NCBI GenBank assembly: GCA_040219575.1
Contig: JAVJSD010000051.1
Coordinates: 44,867 to 108,866 of the forward strand
Direction of reading: 5' to 3'
Source: JAVJSD01 sp040219575
Lineage (GTDB): Bacteria; Planctomycetota; Planctomycetia; Pirellulales; Pirellulaceae
DNA: 64,000 bases
Under the pieces are notes generated by a model. It saw only the letters and a list, made by a program, of their open reading frames with translations. It was not told the origin of the DNA and made no database searches. Shown here in pieces: positions 35,244-43,089 of this stretch (positions are counted from its first letter, which is position 1; every line of letters begins with the position of its first letter). Position numbers and translations under genes: made by a program.

Positions 35244-36122
35244 TTAGCGGACGGTGGTCGCACGAACAACGTCGCGATTGCTCGGCAGGAAGGCCGAGGG
35301 ATCGACGACCGGGGCGGGCGGCATGGGAGCCATGTCGTCGCCGGCGGCCGACGGGGCGCTGCCGCCCGCATCGCAACCGCAGCTCACTTCGCAACCGCAA
35401 GCGTTCGCGGCACAACCGCAAGCGTTGGCGGCACATCCGCAAGCGTCGGCGCAACCGCAGGGATTGCAGCAGGACGATTTGCAGCAACGGCCGCCGAAGA
35501 TGCGTCCGAGCAGACCGCCGCAGCCCTTGTGGCAGCAGCTGTTGCAACCGCTGTTGCAGCCGCTGTCGCAACCGCAGGCGTTCGCACCGCAACCAGCGTC
35601 GCAACCGCAAGCGGCGGCGGCACATCCGTTGGCGGCGCAGCCACCGCAGGAACCGCAACCGTTGTTGCAGCAGCTCTTCTTGCAGCAGCGACGAGCGCAG
35701 ATGCGGTCGAGCAGGCTGGGACGGCAGCACTTCGACTTGCAGCAGCTGCCGCAGCCGCTACCGCAAGCGCTTCCGCAGGGATCGCAACCGCAACCGGCTT
35801 GAGCCGCACAGCCAGCGGCCGCGGCACAACCAGCGGCTTCGCAACCGCACGCGGCGGCGGCGCAACCGCCGCCGCAGGGATCGCAGCAGCCGTTGTTTCC
35901 GCAGCAGCTCTTCTTGCAGCAGCGGGCGGCACAGATACGATCAAGAAGGCCCATGCGGCAGCACTTCGGCTTGCAGCAGCTCGTGGCGCAGGGGTCGCAG
36001 CAGGTCGGCGCAGCCGAACATCCGCAACCACCAAGCATCCGGTCGAGCAACTCAAAACCAAAGCTCTGGGTACACAAGCCAAGGCCGAGGATCATCGATC
36101 CTACAAAAATGTTCCACTTCAT
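35244..36122 (-). CDS. Secreted cysteine-rich repeat protein
   Basis: This 292-residue protein has a signal peptide (FVGSMILGLGLCTQSFG). It is followed by ~240 residues in which roughly one in four is Cys (about 65 in all). Repeats are built from LLDRICAARCCKKSCC-type modules (near residues 58, 134 and 200) and from CGC/AANACGC runs. The last ~50 residues are Cys-free, ending SAFLPSNRDVVRATTVR. So many exported cysteines imply dense disulphide cross-links, or metal binding; older work on planctomycetes describes cystine-rich protein cell walls, so a wall or surface role is a reasonable guess. AAAGGAG lies ten bases before the ATG, and a strong terminator follows, so the gene looks well expressed and monocistronic. 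Confidence 0.85.
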   Translation of the reverse strand: MKWNIFVGSMILGLGLCTQSFGFELLDRMLGGCGCSAAPTCCDPCATSCCKPKCCRMGLLDRICAARCCKKSCCGNNGCCDPCGGGCAAAACGCEAAGCAAAAGCAAQAGCGCDPCGSACGSGCGSCCKSKCCRPSLLDRICARRCCKKSCCNNGCGSCGGCAANGCAAAACGCDAGCGANACGCDSGCNSGCNSCCHKGCGGLLGRIFGGRCCKSSCCNPCGCADACGCAANACGCAANACGCEVSCGCDAGGSAPSAAGDDMAPMPPAPVVDPSAFLPSNRDVVRATTVR

Positions 36123-36784
36123 CGAGCCATGTCTCCTTTACGATGGAACTGTCGAACTGGCGCTTCCCGCTCCGGCCGACTGGATCATGCAGCGCGGCAC
36201 GACACAAAGGCGCAGCGTCTGCTGAGAGCCTGCATGCCGAAACGGCCCTCCGTGGAGAGAGCCAAAAATGGTGGGCAAAAAAATGGTGGGTCGGTGGGGA
36301 AGGTGGGTCGCAACCCGCAGTTCGCGTGTGTTGCGCCAGAACCGGTCGAGCCACTCCTTGACTCGAATCAGTCCACTCCGGTTGGCCCAACGTCGCCTTC
36401 ATGCCCGGTTGGGCACGGAGTAGACGTCGTTTGACACCTACCGTATCGGCCCGCCGGGTCAAACGCCTTGAACGCTGCAAACCAATTTTCAGCAAATGGT
36501 TTACATCAACTGTCGCGCAAACTCTGACGGCCCCGTAAGCCAGTCAAACCTTGCCGGTCGTGAGGCTCCCCGGTTGCTCAATCGGGCTGGCCCACAAACC
36601 CCTGCCGATCGACGGCCGGAGCCGCCTGCCAGGCCAGACAACGCCAAGAGGCCGCGCCCGCGACGACGACATCGAAGCGACGTCGCGCCTGGTGACAGCG
36701 ACGCCGCATCCGGTCGGCAAATCGGCTCTTGACCAATCTCGGTTAGTTTCTATACTTGAGTCCAAATTAAACTCAGGTGCAAAA
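36123..36784. other. Divergent intergenic region, 662 bases
   Basis: This separates the cysteine-rich gene (minus) from the TetR gene (plus). Near its left end are the Shine-Dalgarno sequence and presumably the promoter of the cysteine-rich gene; its right end holds the TetR promoter. It has a G-rich patch around 36265-36310 (AAAATGGTGGG repeated twice). Short ORFs in it lack ribosome sites or family resemblance. Confidence 0.6.
36729..36776 (+). promoter_or_regulatory. Sigma70-like promoter with palindromic operator for the TetR operon
   Basis: TTGACC (36729-36734), 16 bases, then TATACT (36751-36756) resemble -35 and -10 boxes. Immediately after, TGAGTCCAAATTAAACTCA (36757-36775) is a 19-bp palindrome with perfect TGAGT/ACTCA ends, placed over the expected transcription start. 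Its position suggests autorepression by the TetR protein encoded ten bases further on. Confidence 0.65.
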
Positions 36785-37399
36785 ATGACGAAAAGCAATA
36801 GCGGACAGGCCCGCAGGCGACAGGCGTCGCGAACGCGGATGCTGGAGGCCGCCGCGCGGCTGTTCGCCGAGCGGGGCTACGAACCGACATCGATCGACGA
36901 GATCGCGGCCGAGGCGGGAGTCGTCAAGGGCACGTTCTACTACAGCTTTTCCGGCAAGGAGGAGTTGCTGTTGGCCGTCGCCGCGCGGCAAAGCGGAGAA
37001 GTCGGCCAAGAGGTTGCGCGGCGGACCGAACGAGGCGACAAGGCCGTCGAGATTCTGGCCTGCGTGCTGCGGCGCGTCGCCGACTGGGCGCAGCGCAACC
37101 CCAAGATCGCCCGGGCCGCTTACCCCGTCGCGCTGCGGCGGGGGCTCGAAGGCAAGCCGCGGGAAAACGTCCCTTCGTTTCGTCAACTGTTGACGGACAT
37201 CGTCGCCCGAGGGCAGCAGCGGGGTGAGCTGCGCGGCGATCTACCGGCGCACGTGTTGGCGGTCCACCTCTCGATGAGTTACATGACCGAGACGTTGATG
37301 TGGCTGGTCGACGGCGGCAAGCCGTCGCTGCGGAAGCGGGCCGAGCGCTGCCTGGAGCTTTTCTTGACCGGCGCCCGCGCCCCTGGAGAAACGAAATGA
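36785..37399 (+). CDS. TetR-family transcriptional regulator
   Basis: This 204-residue protein has the N-terminal TetR helix-turn-helix: MLEAAARLFAERGYEPTSID then EIAAEAGVVKGTFYYSFSGK (residues ~19-57). The C-terminal helical ligand-binding domain continues to residue ~195. TetR proteins usually repress an adjacent operon and are released by a small molecule. The stop overlaps the start of the next gene (ATGA), so regulator and enzyme are co-translated. The ATG at 36785 fits the promoter above and gives the usual short N-tail; an earlier in-frame start at 36551 would pass through the promoter. Confidence 0.93.
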   Translation: MTKSNSGQARRRQASRTRMLEAAARLFAERGYEPTSIDEIAAEAGVVKGTFYYSFSGKEELLLAVAARQSGEVGQEVARRTERGDKAVEILACVLRRVADWAQRNPKIARAAYPVALRRGLEGKPRENVPSFRQLLTDIVARGQQRGELRGDLPAHVLAVHLSMSYMTETLMWLVDGGKPSLRKRAERCLELFLTGARAPGETK

Positions 37400-40104
37400 C
37401 GACGACACCAACTGCCGCAGACGTGGACGAACAGGTCCTCGATTACGCGGCGTGTCATGGACGGGGTGCGGCGGCGGCGGGAGGCAAGGCGTTTTCGCTG
37501 GCCTGTTTGCACCGCTACGGCTTTCGCGTGCCGGAAGGGTTTGTGCTGCCGGCGGAGCACTACCTTGCGGCTCTCGCGACGGAACCGCTGGCCGCCGCCG
37601 CGGCGCTGGCCGATGTCGACGCCGAGGACTGCCTCGCGCCGCGGGTCAAGCAGCAACTCGAACAGATTCAAGCACAATGGCGCGAAACGCCCCTGACGCC
37701 GCAACTGCGGGAGTCGGTGCGCGCGGCCCTTGCACGCCATCGGCTCGATGCGAACGCCGTGGCGGTTCGCAGCAGCGCCGTGGGTGAGGACGGGAGCGAA
37801 CACTCGTTCGCGGGCATTCACGGGAGTTGCCTCAACGTATTGGGACGGGACGCCGTGTGCGTCGCGATCCGCGACTGCTGGGCGTCGTTGTGGACGCCGA
37901 CGGCGCTCGCCTATCGGCGTCGCATCGGACTCGACGACCGCCAGGCCGCCTGCGCCGTGCTGATCTGCCGCATGGTCGGCGCGGCGGAAACGGCGTCGTC
38001 GCTCGCGGCCGCGACGGCACGCCCCGCGCCGCCGCGCGCTGCCGGCGTCGCCTTCACCTGCGATCCGACCGTCGGGCGCCGCGACTTCGTCATGATCAAC
38101 GCGGTGACGGGACTGGCCGACGAACTTGTCGCGGGGCGTCGGTCGCCCGAGCAATGGCACGTCGATTTACGCGACGTCCATCCGACGCCTTTGCGGGTGG
38201 CGGCCGGCGCGGATGGCGGCGACGTGTTGACCGCGTCGCAGTCGCTCGCCTTGGCGCGACTCGCCGAACGTATTCAGTGGGCCATGGGCGACGGGCAGCG
38301 TCCGCAGGATATCGAATGGGTCTACGACGGTGAGAAGTTCTGGATCGTGCAAGCCCGTCCCGTCACATGCGTGCCGCTCAACACGCTGCCGGCGGTGCGG
38401 CATCTGCCGGTAATCTGGTCCAACGCCAACGTCAAGGACGCCGTGCCGGTGGTGCTGCGGCCCCTCAGTTGGTCGGCCTGCAAGTCCGCCATCGACCACA
38501 TCCTGTTCAGCGCACAGGAAGCGGCTGGCTACGCGATGCCGCCCGGATTAGAGGCCGCGCGCCGCATCGACGGCCGGGTGATGCTCGACCTGACGTTGAT
38601 GCAATGGGCATTCTGCGATTCAGTCGGCATGACGCCCCGCATGTTCAACGAAATTCTCGGCGGCCATCAACCGCGGCTGCGTCTGCCGCCGCGGCGGTCG
38701 TGGTTCGACCTCGCCGCGCTACGGCGATTGCTGCGCGGTGTGCGGCTTGGCCGCGCCGCGGCGAAACGACAGCGGGAATTTCAACAGAGTTGTGCCGAGA
38801 ACCTGGCCTGGGCGCTCGACGTGTCTCGCCACGAAGAGTTCACCGAATACGACAATCCCAGCTTGATCCGGCGCATGGATGAAATCGACGAACGCTCGCG
38901 CCGTTTCGGCCGGCAATTGATGTTGGCGGGGATCGAATCTTCTTCGCAGTTTCTGAAAGCGATCCTCCACCGGTATTTCGCCGACGAGGGCTCGTCGATC
39001 GCCGCCGGATTGCTGGCCGGAAGCGGCGCGGTGCAAAGCGCCGAGCACGGTCTGCGGTTGTTCGACCTGGCCCAGGTCGCGCGCCGCAGCGGCGCCGCCC
39101 GCGAATTTCTCGCGGTCGGCCACGAGGATCCGCAAGCCTGGCGCAGCCTGCCGGATGACTGCCCCTTCAAGCGGCAATTCTCCCAATTTCTCGACGAGTT
39201 CGGACACCGCGCGGTCTACGAGGTGGAGTTGGCCAATCCCCGGTGGTGCGAGGATCCGCGCTACTTGCTCGACCAGGTGCGAATGCTGCTGCCTCACACG
39301 GAGTCCACTTCCCCGCGCGACATCGCCCGGCAGACTCGCCAGCGGGCGGAGCAGCGTCTGACGAAACTGCCATTCTTCCTGCGGGCCTGGGTGAAGCGAC
39401 TGGCTCGGGGCGCGGCCGCGGGCGGCGCACGGCGGGAGGCGGGCAAGAGTTCGATGGCCGCCGCGGCGATGACGCTCCGCAAGGCGGCCTTGGAGATCGG
39501 AAGGCGAATGGTCCGCTCGGGCGTGCTCGCCGACGTCGACGACGTGTTTTTTCTGACGCTGTCCGACCTGCGGGGGTGGCTTGACGGAGTGTGGGACGGC
39601 GGCGGAGCGACCTCGCTTGTCGCCGATCGCGGCGCGCAGCAGGCGCAGTGGGAGGCGGCGCCGGTCCGCGACGTGGTGGTGCTCGACGCTCAAGGACGTG
39701 AAGTGGAGTTTCCACAGGACGCCGTCTCGGTCGCCGATGCCGCCCGAGGTGAAACGTCGCGGTCCGTCGCGTCTTCGAATTCAGGGGAGCGTCTGCGCGG
39801 CGTCGCGGCCTCGCCCGGCGTGTATCGGGGTGTGGCCCGGGTGATCTCGCACCCTGCCGAGGGAGCGCGGCTCGCACGGGGCGAAATTCTCGTCGCTCCC
39901 TCGACCGATCCTGGCTGGACGCCGCTGCTGCTGCGCGCCGGCGCAATCGTGATGCAGGTCGGCGGCTACCTCTCGCACGGCGCCATTGTCTCCCGTGAAT
40001 TCGGCCTGCCCGCGGTGGTCAACGTCGAGCAGGCGCTGACGCGGATTGCCGACGGGCAACAGGTTGAAGTGGACGGAGACCGGGGAGAAATCCGACTGGG
40101 ATAA
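37396..40104 (+). CDS. PEP-synthase / rifampin-phosphotransferase-like enzyme
   Basis: This 902-residue protein joins an N-terminal PPDK-type ATP-grasp domain to a C-terminal PEP-utilising swivel domain. N-terminal segments are GGKAFSLACLHRYGFRVPEG, AVRSSAVGEDGSEHSFAG and DIEWVYDGEKFWIVQARPVT. The swivel domain has EILVAPSTDPGWTPLL and the phospho-histidine motif GGYLSHGAIVSREFGLPAVV, with His near residue 861. The two-domain layout, lacking the PEP/pyruvate barrel of PpsA, resembles rifampin phosphotransferase (which transfers the beta phosphate of ATP to an antibiotic) and related enzymes. The middle ~450 residues have no motif I recognise. The target is unknown; coupling to a TetR gene suggests response to a small toxic compound. 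Confidence 0.85.
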   Translation: MTTTPTAADVDEQVLDYAACHGRGAAAAGGKAFSLACLHRYGFRVPEGFVLPAEHYLAALATEPLAAAAALADVDAEDCLAPRVKQQLEQIQAQWRETPLTPQLRESVRAALARHRLDANAVAVRSSAVGEDGSEHSFAGIHGSCLNVLGRDAVCVAIRDCWASLWTPTALAYRRRIGLDDRQAACAVLICRMVGAAETASSLAAATARPAPPRAAGVAFTCDPTVGRRDFVMINAVTGLADELVAGRRSPEQWHVDLRDVHPTPLRVAAGADGGDVLTASQSLALARLAERIQWAMGDGQRPQDIEWVYDGEKFWIVQARPVTCVPLNTLPAVRHLPVIWSNANVKDAVPVVLRPLSWSACKSAIDHILFSAQEAAGYAMPPGLEAARRIDGRVMLDLTLMQWAFCDSVGMTPRMFNEILGGHQPRLRLPPRRSWFDLAALRRLLRGVRLGRAAAKRQREFQQSCAENLAWALDVSRHEEFTEYDNPSLIRRMDEIDERSRRFGRQLMLAGIESSSQFLKAILHRYFADEGSSIAAGLLAGSGAVQSAEHGLRLFDLAQVARRSGAAREFLAVGHEDPQAWRSLPDDCPFKRQFSQFLDEFGHRAVYEVELANPRWCEDPRYLLDQVRMLLPHTESTSPRDIARQTRQRAEQRLTKLPFFLRAWVKRLARGAAAGGARREAGKSSMAAAAMTLRKAALEIGRRMVRSGVLADVDDVFFLTLSDLRGWLDGVWDGGGATSLVADRGAQQAQWEAAPVRDVVVLDAQGREVEFPQDAVSVADAARGETSRSVASSNSGERLRGVAASPGVYRGVARVISHPAEGARLARGEILVAPSTDPGWTPLLLRAGAIVMQVGGYLSHGAIVSREFGLPAVVNVEQALTRIADGQQVEVDGDRGEIRLG

Positions 40105-40226
40105 AGAAACAAGGCGGTAGGCCTTGCCCCACGAGGCTCGGCTGCCGACGGACGACTTGATAAAACGGCCGCGAATAACGAGAATGCCCCTTTTCCAGGA
40201 ACCCCTGACGCCAACGCCAGATAGCC

Positions 40227-41153
40227 ATGGTCTTCGAGCAAATCGAACAACTCAAGAGTGAGTACACCGACAAGTACGTCGTCGTCGACGCCGAGCGGCC
40301 GGAACTGCGGCGGTTTCGCGGTATGACGGGCACCGTCCGCACGGTGAATATGAGCGGTCGGGCGTTGGTCGAGTTCGACGCGAACAACAACATCGGCTGG
40401 TTCGATATCGACCTCGACTTCCTCAAAGTCGTCGATGCGCCGCCTCCCAAGGAGGAAAAACCGGCCAAGGCCGCCGCCAAGGGCAAAGCCGCGCCGAAAG
40501 CCAAGGCCGAAAAGCCGAAAGCCGCCCCCGCGGCGAAAGAGGCCGCCAAACCGGCCGGCGGCAAGATGTCGGTCGCCGAGATGCTGGCGGCCGCCCGGGG
40601 ACAGGGTGGCGGATCCGCCGCCCCAGCCAAATCGCCGCCCGGCAAATCGGCGCCGGGGAAATCGGCGCCCGCCAAATCAGAAGCCGCGCCGGCCGCCGCC
40701 AAGGACCCCAAATCGATGAGCGTGGCGGAAATGCTCGCCGCCGCCCGAGGCAACAAGCCGGCCGGCGGAACGGCCGCCGCCAAACCAGCCGATTCGGGCG
40801 ATGACGCCGATGCGGTTCGCGCCAAACTGGAAGCAGCCCGCAAGTCGTCGTCCGGCGATGCACCGGCGGCCTCGACACCGCAAGCCGCCGCGCCGTCCAA
40901 ACAGCCCGCCAAAGACCCCAAATCGATGAGCGTGGCCGAGATGCTGGCGGCGGCGCGGGGGGAGAAGTCGGGCGGCGCTGCTGCAGCCCCGCCCGCCGCG
41001 GAAGAGGAAGTCGCGGCGGAACCGGAAGCCGCGGCGGAACCGGAAGAGGAATCCTCTGAACCCGTCGCCGAGAAGCCGGCCCTCTCGAAAGACGAGCTGC
41101 CGACCGACATCGGCGAGATCGTCGCCTTGTGCCGCCGCCTCGACGCCAAGTAG
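40227..41153 (+). CDS. SH3-like domain followed by a disordered chain with three MSVAEMLAAARG motifs
   Basis: This 308-residue cytoplasmic protein is not a known family to me. Residues 1-72 form a compact domain with beta pattern GMTGTVRTVNMSGRALVEFD and IGWFDIDLDFLKVV, resembling a small SH3/KOW-like barrel. The rest is rich in Ala, Lys, Pro and Glu and probably disordered. It contains the exact motif MSVAEMLAAARG three times (residues 114-125, 164-175, 234-245), the last two preceded by DPKS. A short helix-forming tail (TDIGEIVALCRRLDAK) ends the protein. Identical short motifs in a flexible chain suggest several equal binding sites for one partner. No close operon neighbour. Confidence 0.75.
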   Translation: MVFEQIEQLKSEYTDKYVVVDAERPELRRFRGMTGTVRTVNMSGRALVEFDANNNIGWFDIDLDFLKVVDAPPPKEEKPAKAAAKGKAAPKAKAEKPKAAPAAKEAAKPAGGKMSVAEMLAAARGQGGGSAAPAKSPPGKSAPGKSAPAKSEAAPAAAKDPKSMSVAEMLAAARGNKPAGGTAAAKPADSGDDADAVRAKLEAARKSSSGDAPAASTPQAAAPSKQPAKDPKSMSVAEMLAAARGEKSGGAAAAPPAAEEEVAAEPEAAAEPEEESSEPVAEKPALSKDELPTDIGEIVALCRRLDAK

Positions 41154-41167
41154 GCGACGGTCCGTTC

Positions 41168-42103
41168 TCAACCCCGGTTGCTCCAGCGGGCGACGTACCC
41201 GCTCGGCAATTCACGCCCGTTGGCGTCTTTGACGGTTAACGGCGCGGCCTCCAGTCTCGCCCCGCTTTCCGACTCGAGCGCTTCCGCAAGCAGCGAACGC
41301 AGCCGGCCCGATTCGAATCCCGGCGTGTGGCAAGTAAGCAGCAGGAACGCCCGATCGTCGGACGTCAATTCCGCGCACGTTCGCAACAATTCCGGCAGGT
41401 CGCTGTCGATCTTCCACGTTTCGCGCTTGCCGCCATGGCCGAAACTGGGCGGGTCGAGGATCACCGCGTCGTAGCGGTTGCCGCGTTTCCACTCACGCCG
41501 TGCGAATCGCGCCGCGTCTTCCACGATCCAGCGAATCGGGGCCTCGGCGAGACCGCTGTACTGCGCATTGCGGCGCGCCCAGCCGACGGTGTTGCGGGCC
41601 GAATCGACATGCACCACTTCCGCGCCGGCCGCGGCGGCGGCCAGCGTGGCTCCGCCGGTATGGGCGAACAGGTGCAGCACCTTCAGCGGCCGACGAGCCT
41701 GCGAGACCTGCGTGGCGATCCACTGCCAGTTGGCGATCTGCTCGGGAAAAAAACCGACGTGCCCGAACGGCGTCGGTTTGATTTCCAGGCAGAGTCCCGC
41801 GCAGGAAATGGTCCAGCTCTCCGGCATGTCGCCGGCGCGGCGCCATGTTCCCTGGTCCCCTTCGCCGCGCACAAAGACCGCATCGGCGCGGCGCCAGGAC
41901 GACTCATCGCGACGCGAAACGCCTTCCGCGGCTGGTGCGGGGCGGTCGAGCACGTACGGGCCGAATTGCTCGAGCTTCCGGCCGTCGCCGAAATCGAGCA
42001 GTCGATAGTCGTCGGAACCTCTGTCCACGGCGGAAGCAACACGAGGGCGAATTGAGCGAGCAACGTGACTCACGTAGTGTGTGCGGGGGGAAACCGCTGT
42101 CAA
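41168..42103 (-). CDS. Class I SAM-dependent methyltransferase, RlmI-like
   Basis: This protein of ~311 residues has the catalytic domain of m5C 23S rRNA methyltransferases such as RlmI/RlmK. The region before it holds GHVGFFPEQIANWQWIATQV. The SAM motif is LKVLHLFAHTGGATLAAAAA, then AEVVHVDSARNTVGWARRNA, and the catalytic strand DAVILDPPSFGHGGKRETWK has the DPPSF motif. Late in the chain TCHTPGF takes the place of the usual SC(S)xH motif with its catalytic Cys. RNA substrate is inferred from family only; the PUA domain of RlmI is not seen at the N-terminus. The annotated start is a TTG at 42103; an in-frame GTG twelve codons later is possible. Confidence 0.82.
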   Translation of the reverse strand: MTAVSPRTHYVSHVARSIRPRVASAVDRGSDDYRLLDFGDGRKLEQFGPYVLDRPAPAAEGVSRRDESSWRRADAVFVRGEGDQGTWRRAGDMPESWTISCAGLCLEIKPTPFGHVGFFPEQIANWQWIATQVSQARRPLKVLHLFAHTGGATLAAAAAGAEVVHVDSARNTVGWARRNAQYSGLAEAPIRWIVEDAARFARREWKRGNRYDAVILDPPSFGHGGKRETWKIDSDLPELLRTCAELTSDDRAFLLLTCHTPGFESGRLRSLLAEALESESGARLEAAPLTVKDANGRELPSGYVARWSNRG

Positions 42104-42184
42104 TGGGCCGCGTCGTCGGGCAGAGTTGGGTAAGATTCACGCCGGCGAATTGAACACGAACCTGCAAGCAGAGAGATCGTCCTC

Positions 42185-42955
42185 GTGAAAGACCGTATTG
42201 CACTTGTGACCGGCGCGGGCCGCGGCATCGGCCGAGCCACCGCCCTGGAACTGGCGCGTCATGGCGCCCGTGTGGCGATCACTGCCCGCACGCAGTCGCA
42301 GCTGACTTCCGTCGCCACGGAAATTGAATCAGCCGGATCGCAGGCGCTCGCGATCGCGGCCGACCTGGCGGACCGCGCCGCGCCGAGGCGGATTGTCGAT
42401 CAGGTCGTCGCGACGTGGGGGCCGATCGAAGTCCTCGTCAACAACGCCGGCATCGGCAGCAGCGCCGATCTCCGGCCGCTGGTCGATTTCAACGATGAAT
42501 TCTGGGACTTGACGATGGAGGTGAACGTTCGCGCGCCTTACCTCCTCACCAAGCTCGTGCTGCCGGCGATGATCGAAGCCGGCTGGGGGCGGGTGATCAA
42601 CATCGCCTCGATCAACGCCCGGGTGGCGGCGATGCACGGTTCGGCCTACGCCGCCAGCAAGCACGCCTTGGCGGGCCTGACGAAGGCCACGGCGCTGGAA
42701 ATGGCGCCGCACGGCATCACCGCCAACGCCGTCTGTCCCGGTTTGACGGCGACCGAGATGAACGACCGGCGAATCGCGCATGAGGCGCAGCGACTGGAGA
42801 CGACGATCGAGCAGATCGAACGCAGCGCCTCGCCGATGGGAAGGCGCATGCGGCCGGAGGAGATCGCCTCGCTGGCCGGCTATCTGGCGAGCGACGGCGC
42901 CAGCGGCATCACCGGCCAGTTGATCAACGTCTGCGGCGGCCGCGTGATGTTTTGA
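42185..42955 (+). CDS. Short-chain dehydrogenase/reductase
   Basis: This 256-residue classical SDR has the cofactor motif LVTGAGRGIGRATALELA (TGxxxGIG, residues ~8-15) and NNAGIG near residue 85. The catalytic triad is Ser (INIASINARVAA), Tyr and Lys in YAASKHALAGLTKA (YxxxK). The C-terminal LINVCGGRVMF is typical of FabG-like members. Substrate unknown. It starts with a GTG at 42185; the upstream 81-base gap contains no strong Shine-Dalgarno. Divergent from the methyltransferase gene. Confidence 0.92.
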   Translation: MKDRIALVTGAGRGIGRATALELARHGARVAITARTQSQLTSVATEIESAGSQALAIAADLADRAAPRRIVDQVVATWGPIEVLVNNAGIGSSADLRPLVDFNDEFWDLTMEVNVRAPYLLTKLVLPAMIEAGWGRVINIASINARVAAMHGSAYAASKHALAGLTKATALEMAPHGITANAVCPGLTATEMNDRRIAHEAQRLETTIEQIERSASPMGRRMRPEEIASLAGYLASDGASGITGQLINVCGGRVMF

Positions 42956-42995
42956 TTTGGCGCGGGAGCATGCGGCGACGAGACGATGTTTGGCA

Positions 42996-43078
42996 ACCCG
43001 TAGCGGATGTCGCCAGACGTCGCCAGACTTCCGCTGGTCGGGCGAACAACTCGGAACTCTGGCGAGTTCCGCTACTCA
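42996..43078. repeat. Family-1 dispersed palindrome, diverged
   Basis: CCGTAGCGGATGTCGCCAGA starts the element and GAACTCTGGCGAGTTCCGCTA ends it. GTCGCCAGAC is duplicated inside (43006 and 43016). It fills most of the 134-base gap between the SDR and the convergent FGE-fold gene. Confidence 0.75.
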
Positions 43079-43089
43079 CCTGCTCACGT

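Noticed and set aside
34999..35730. N-terminal extension of HEAT/CxxCH paralog B
   Set aside because: It lies across the terminator and body of the cysteine-rich gene in another frame and ends the expected TM-proximal start.
36052..36495. 147-codon minus-strand ORF upstream of the cysteine-rich gene
   Set aside because: It overlaps the ribosome site and start of the cysteine-rich gene and has no family resemblance or ribosome site of its own.
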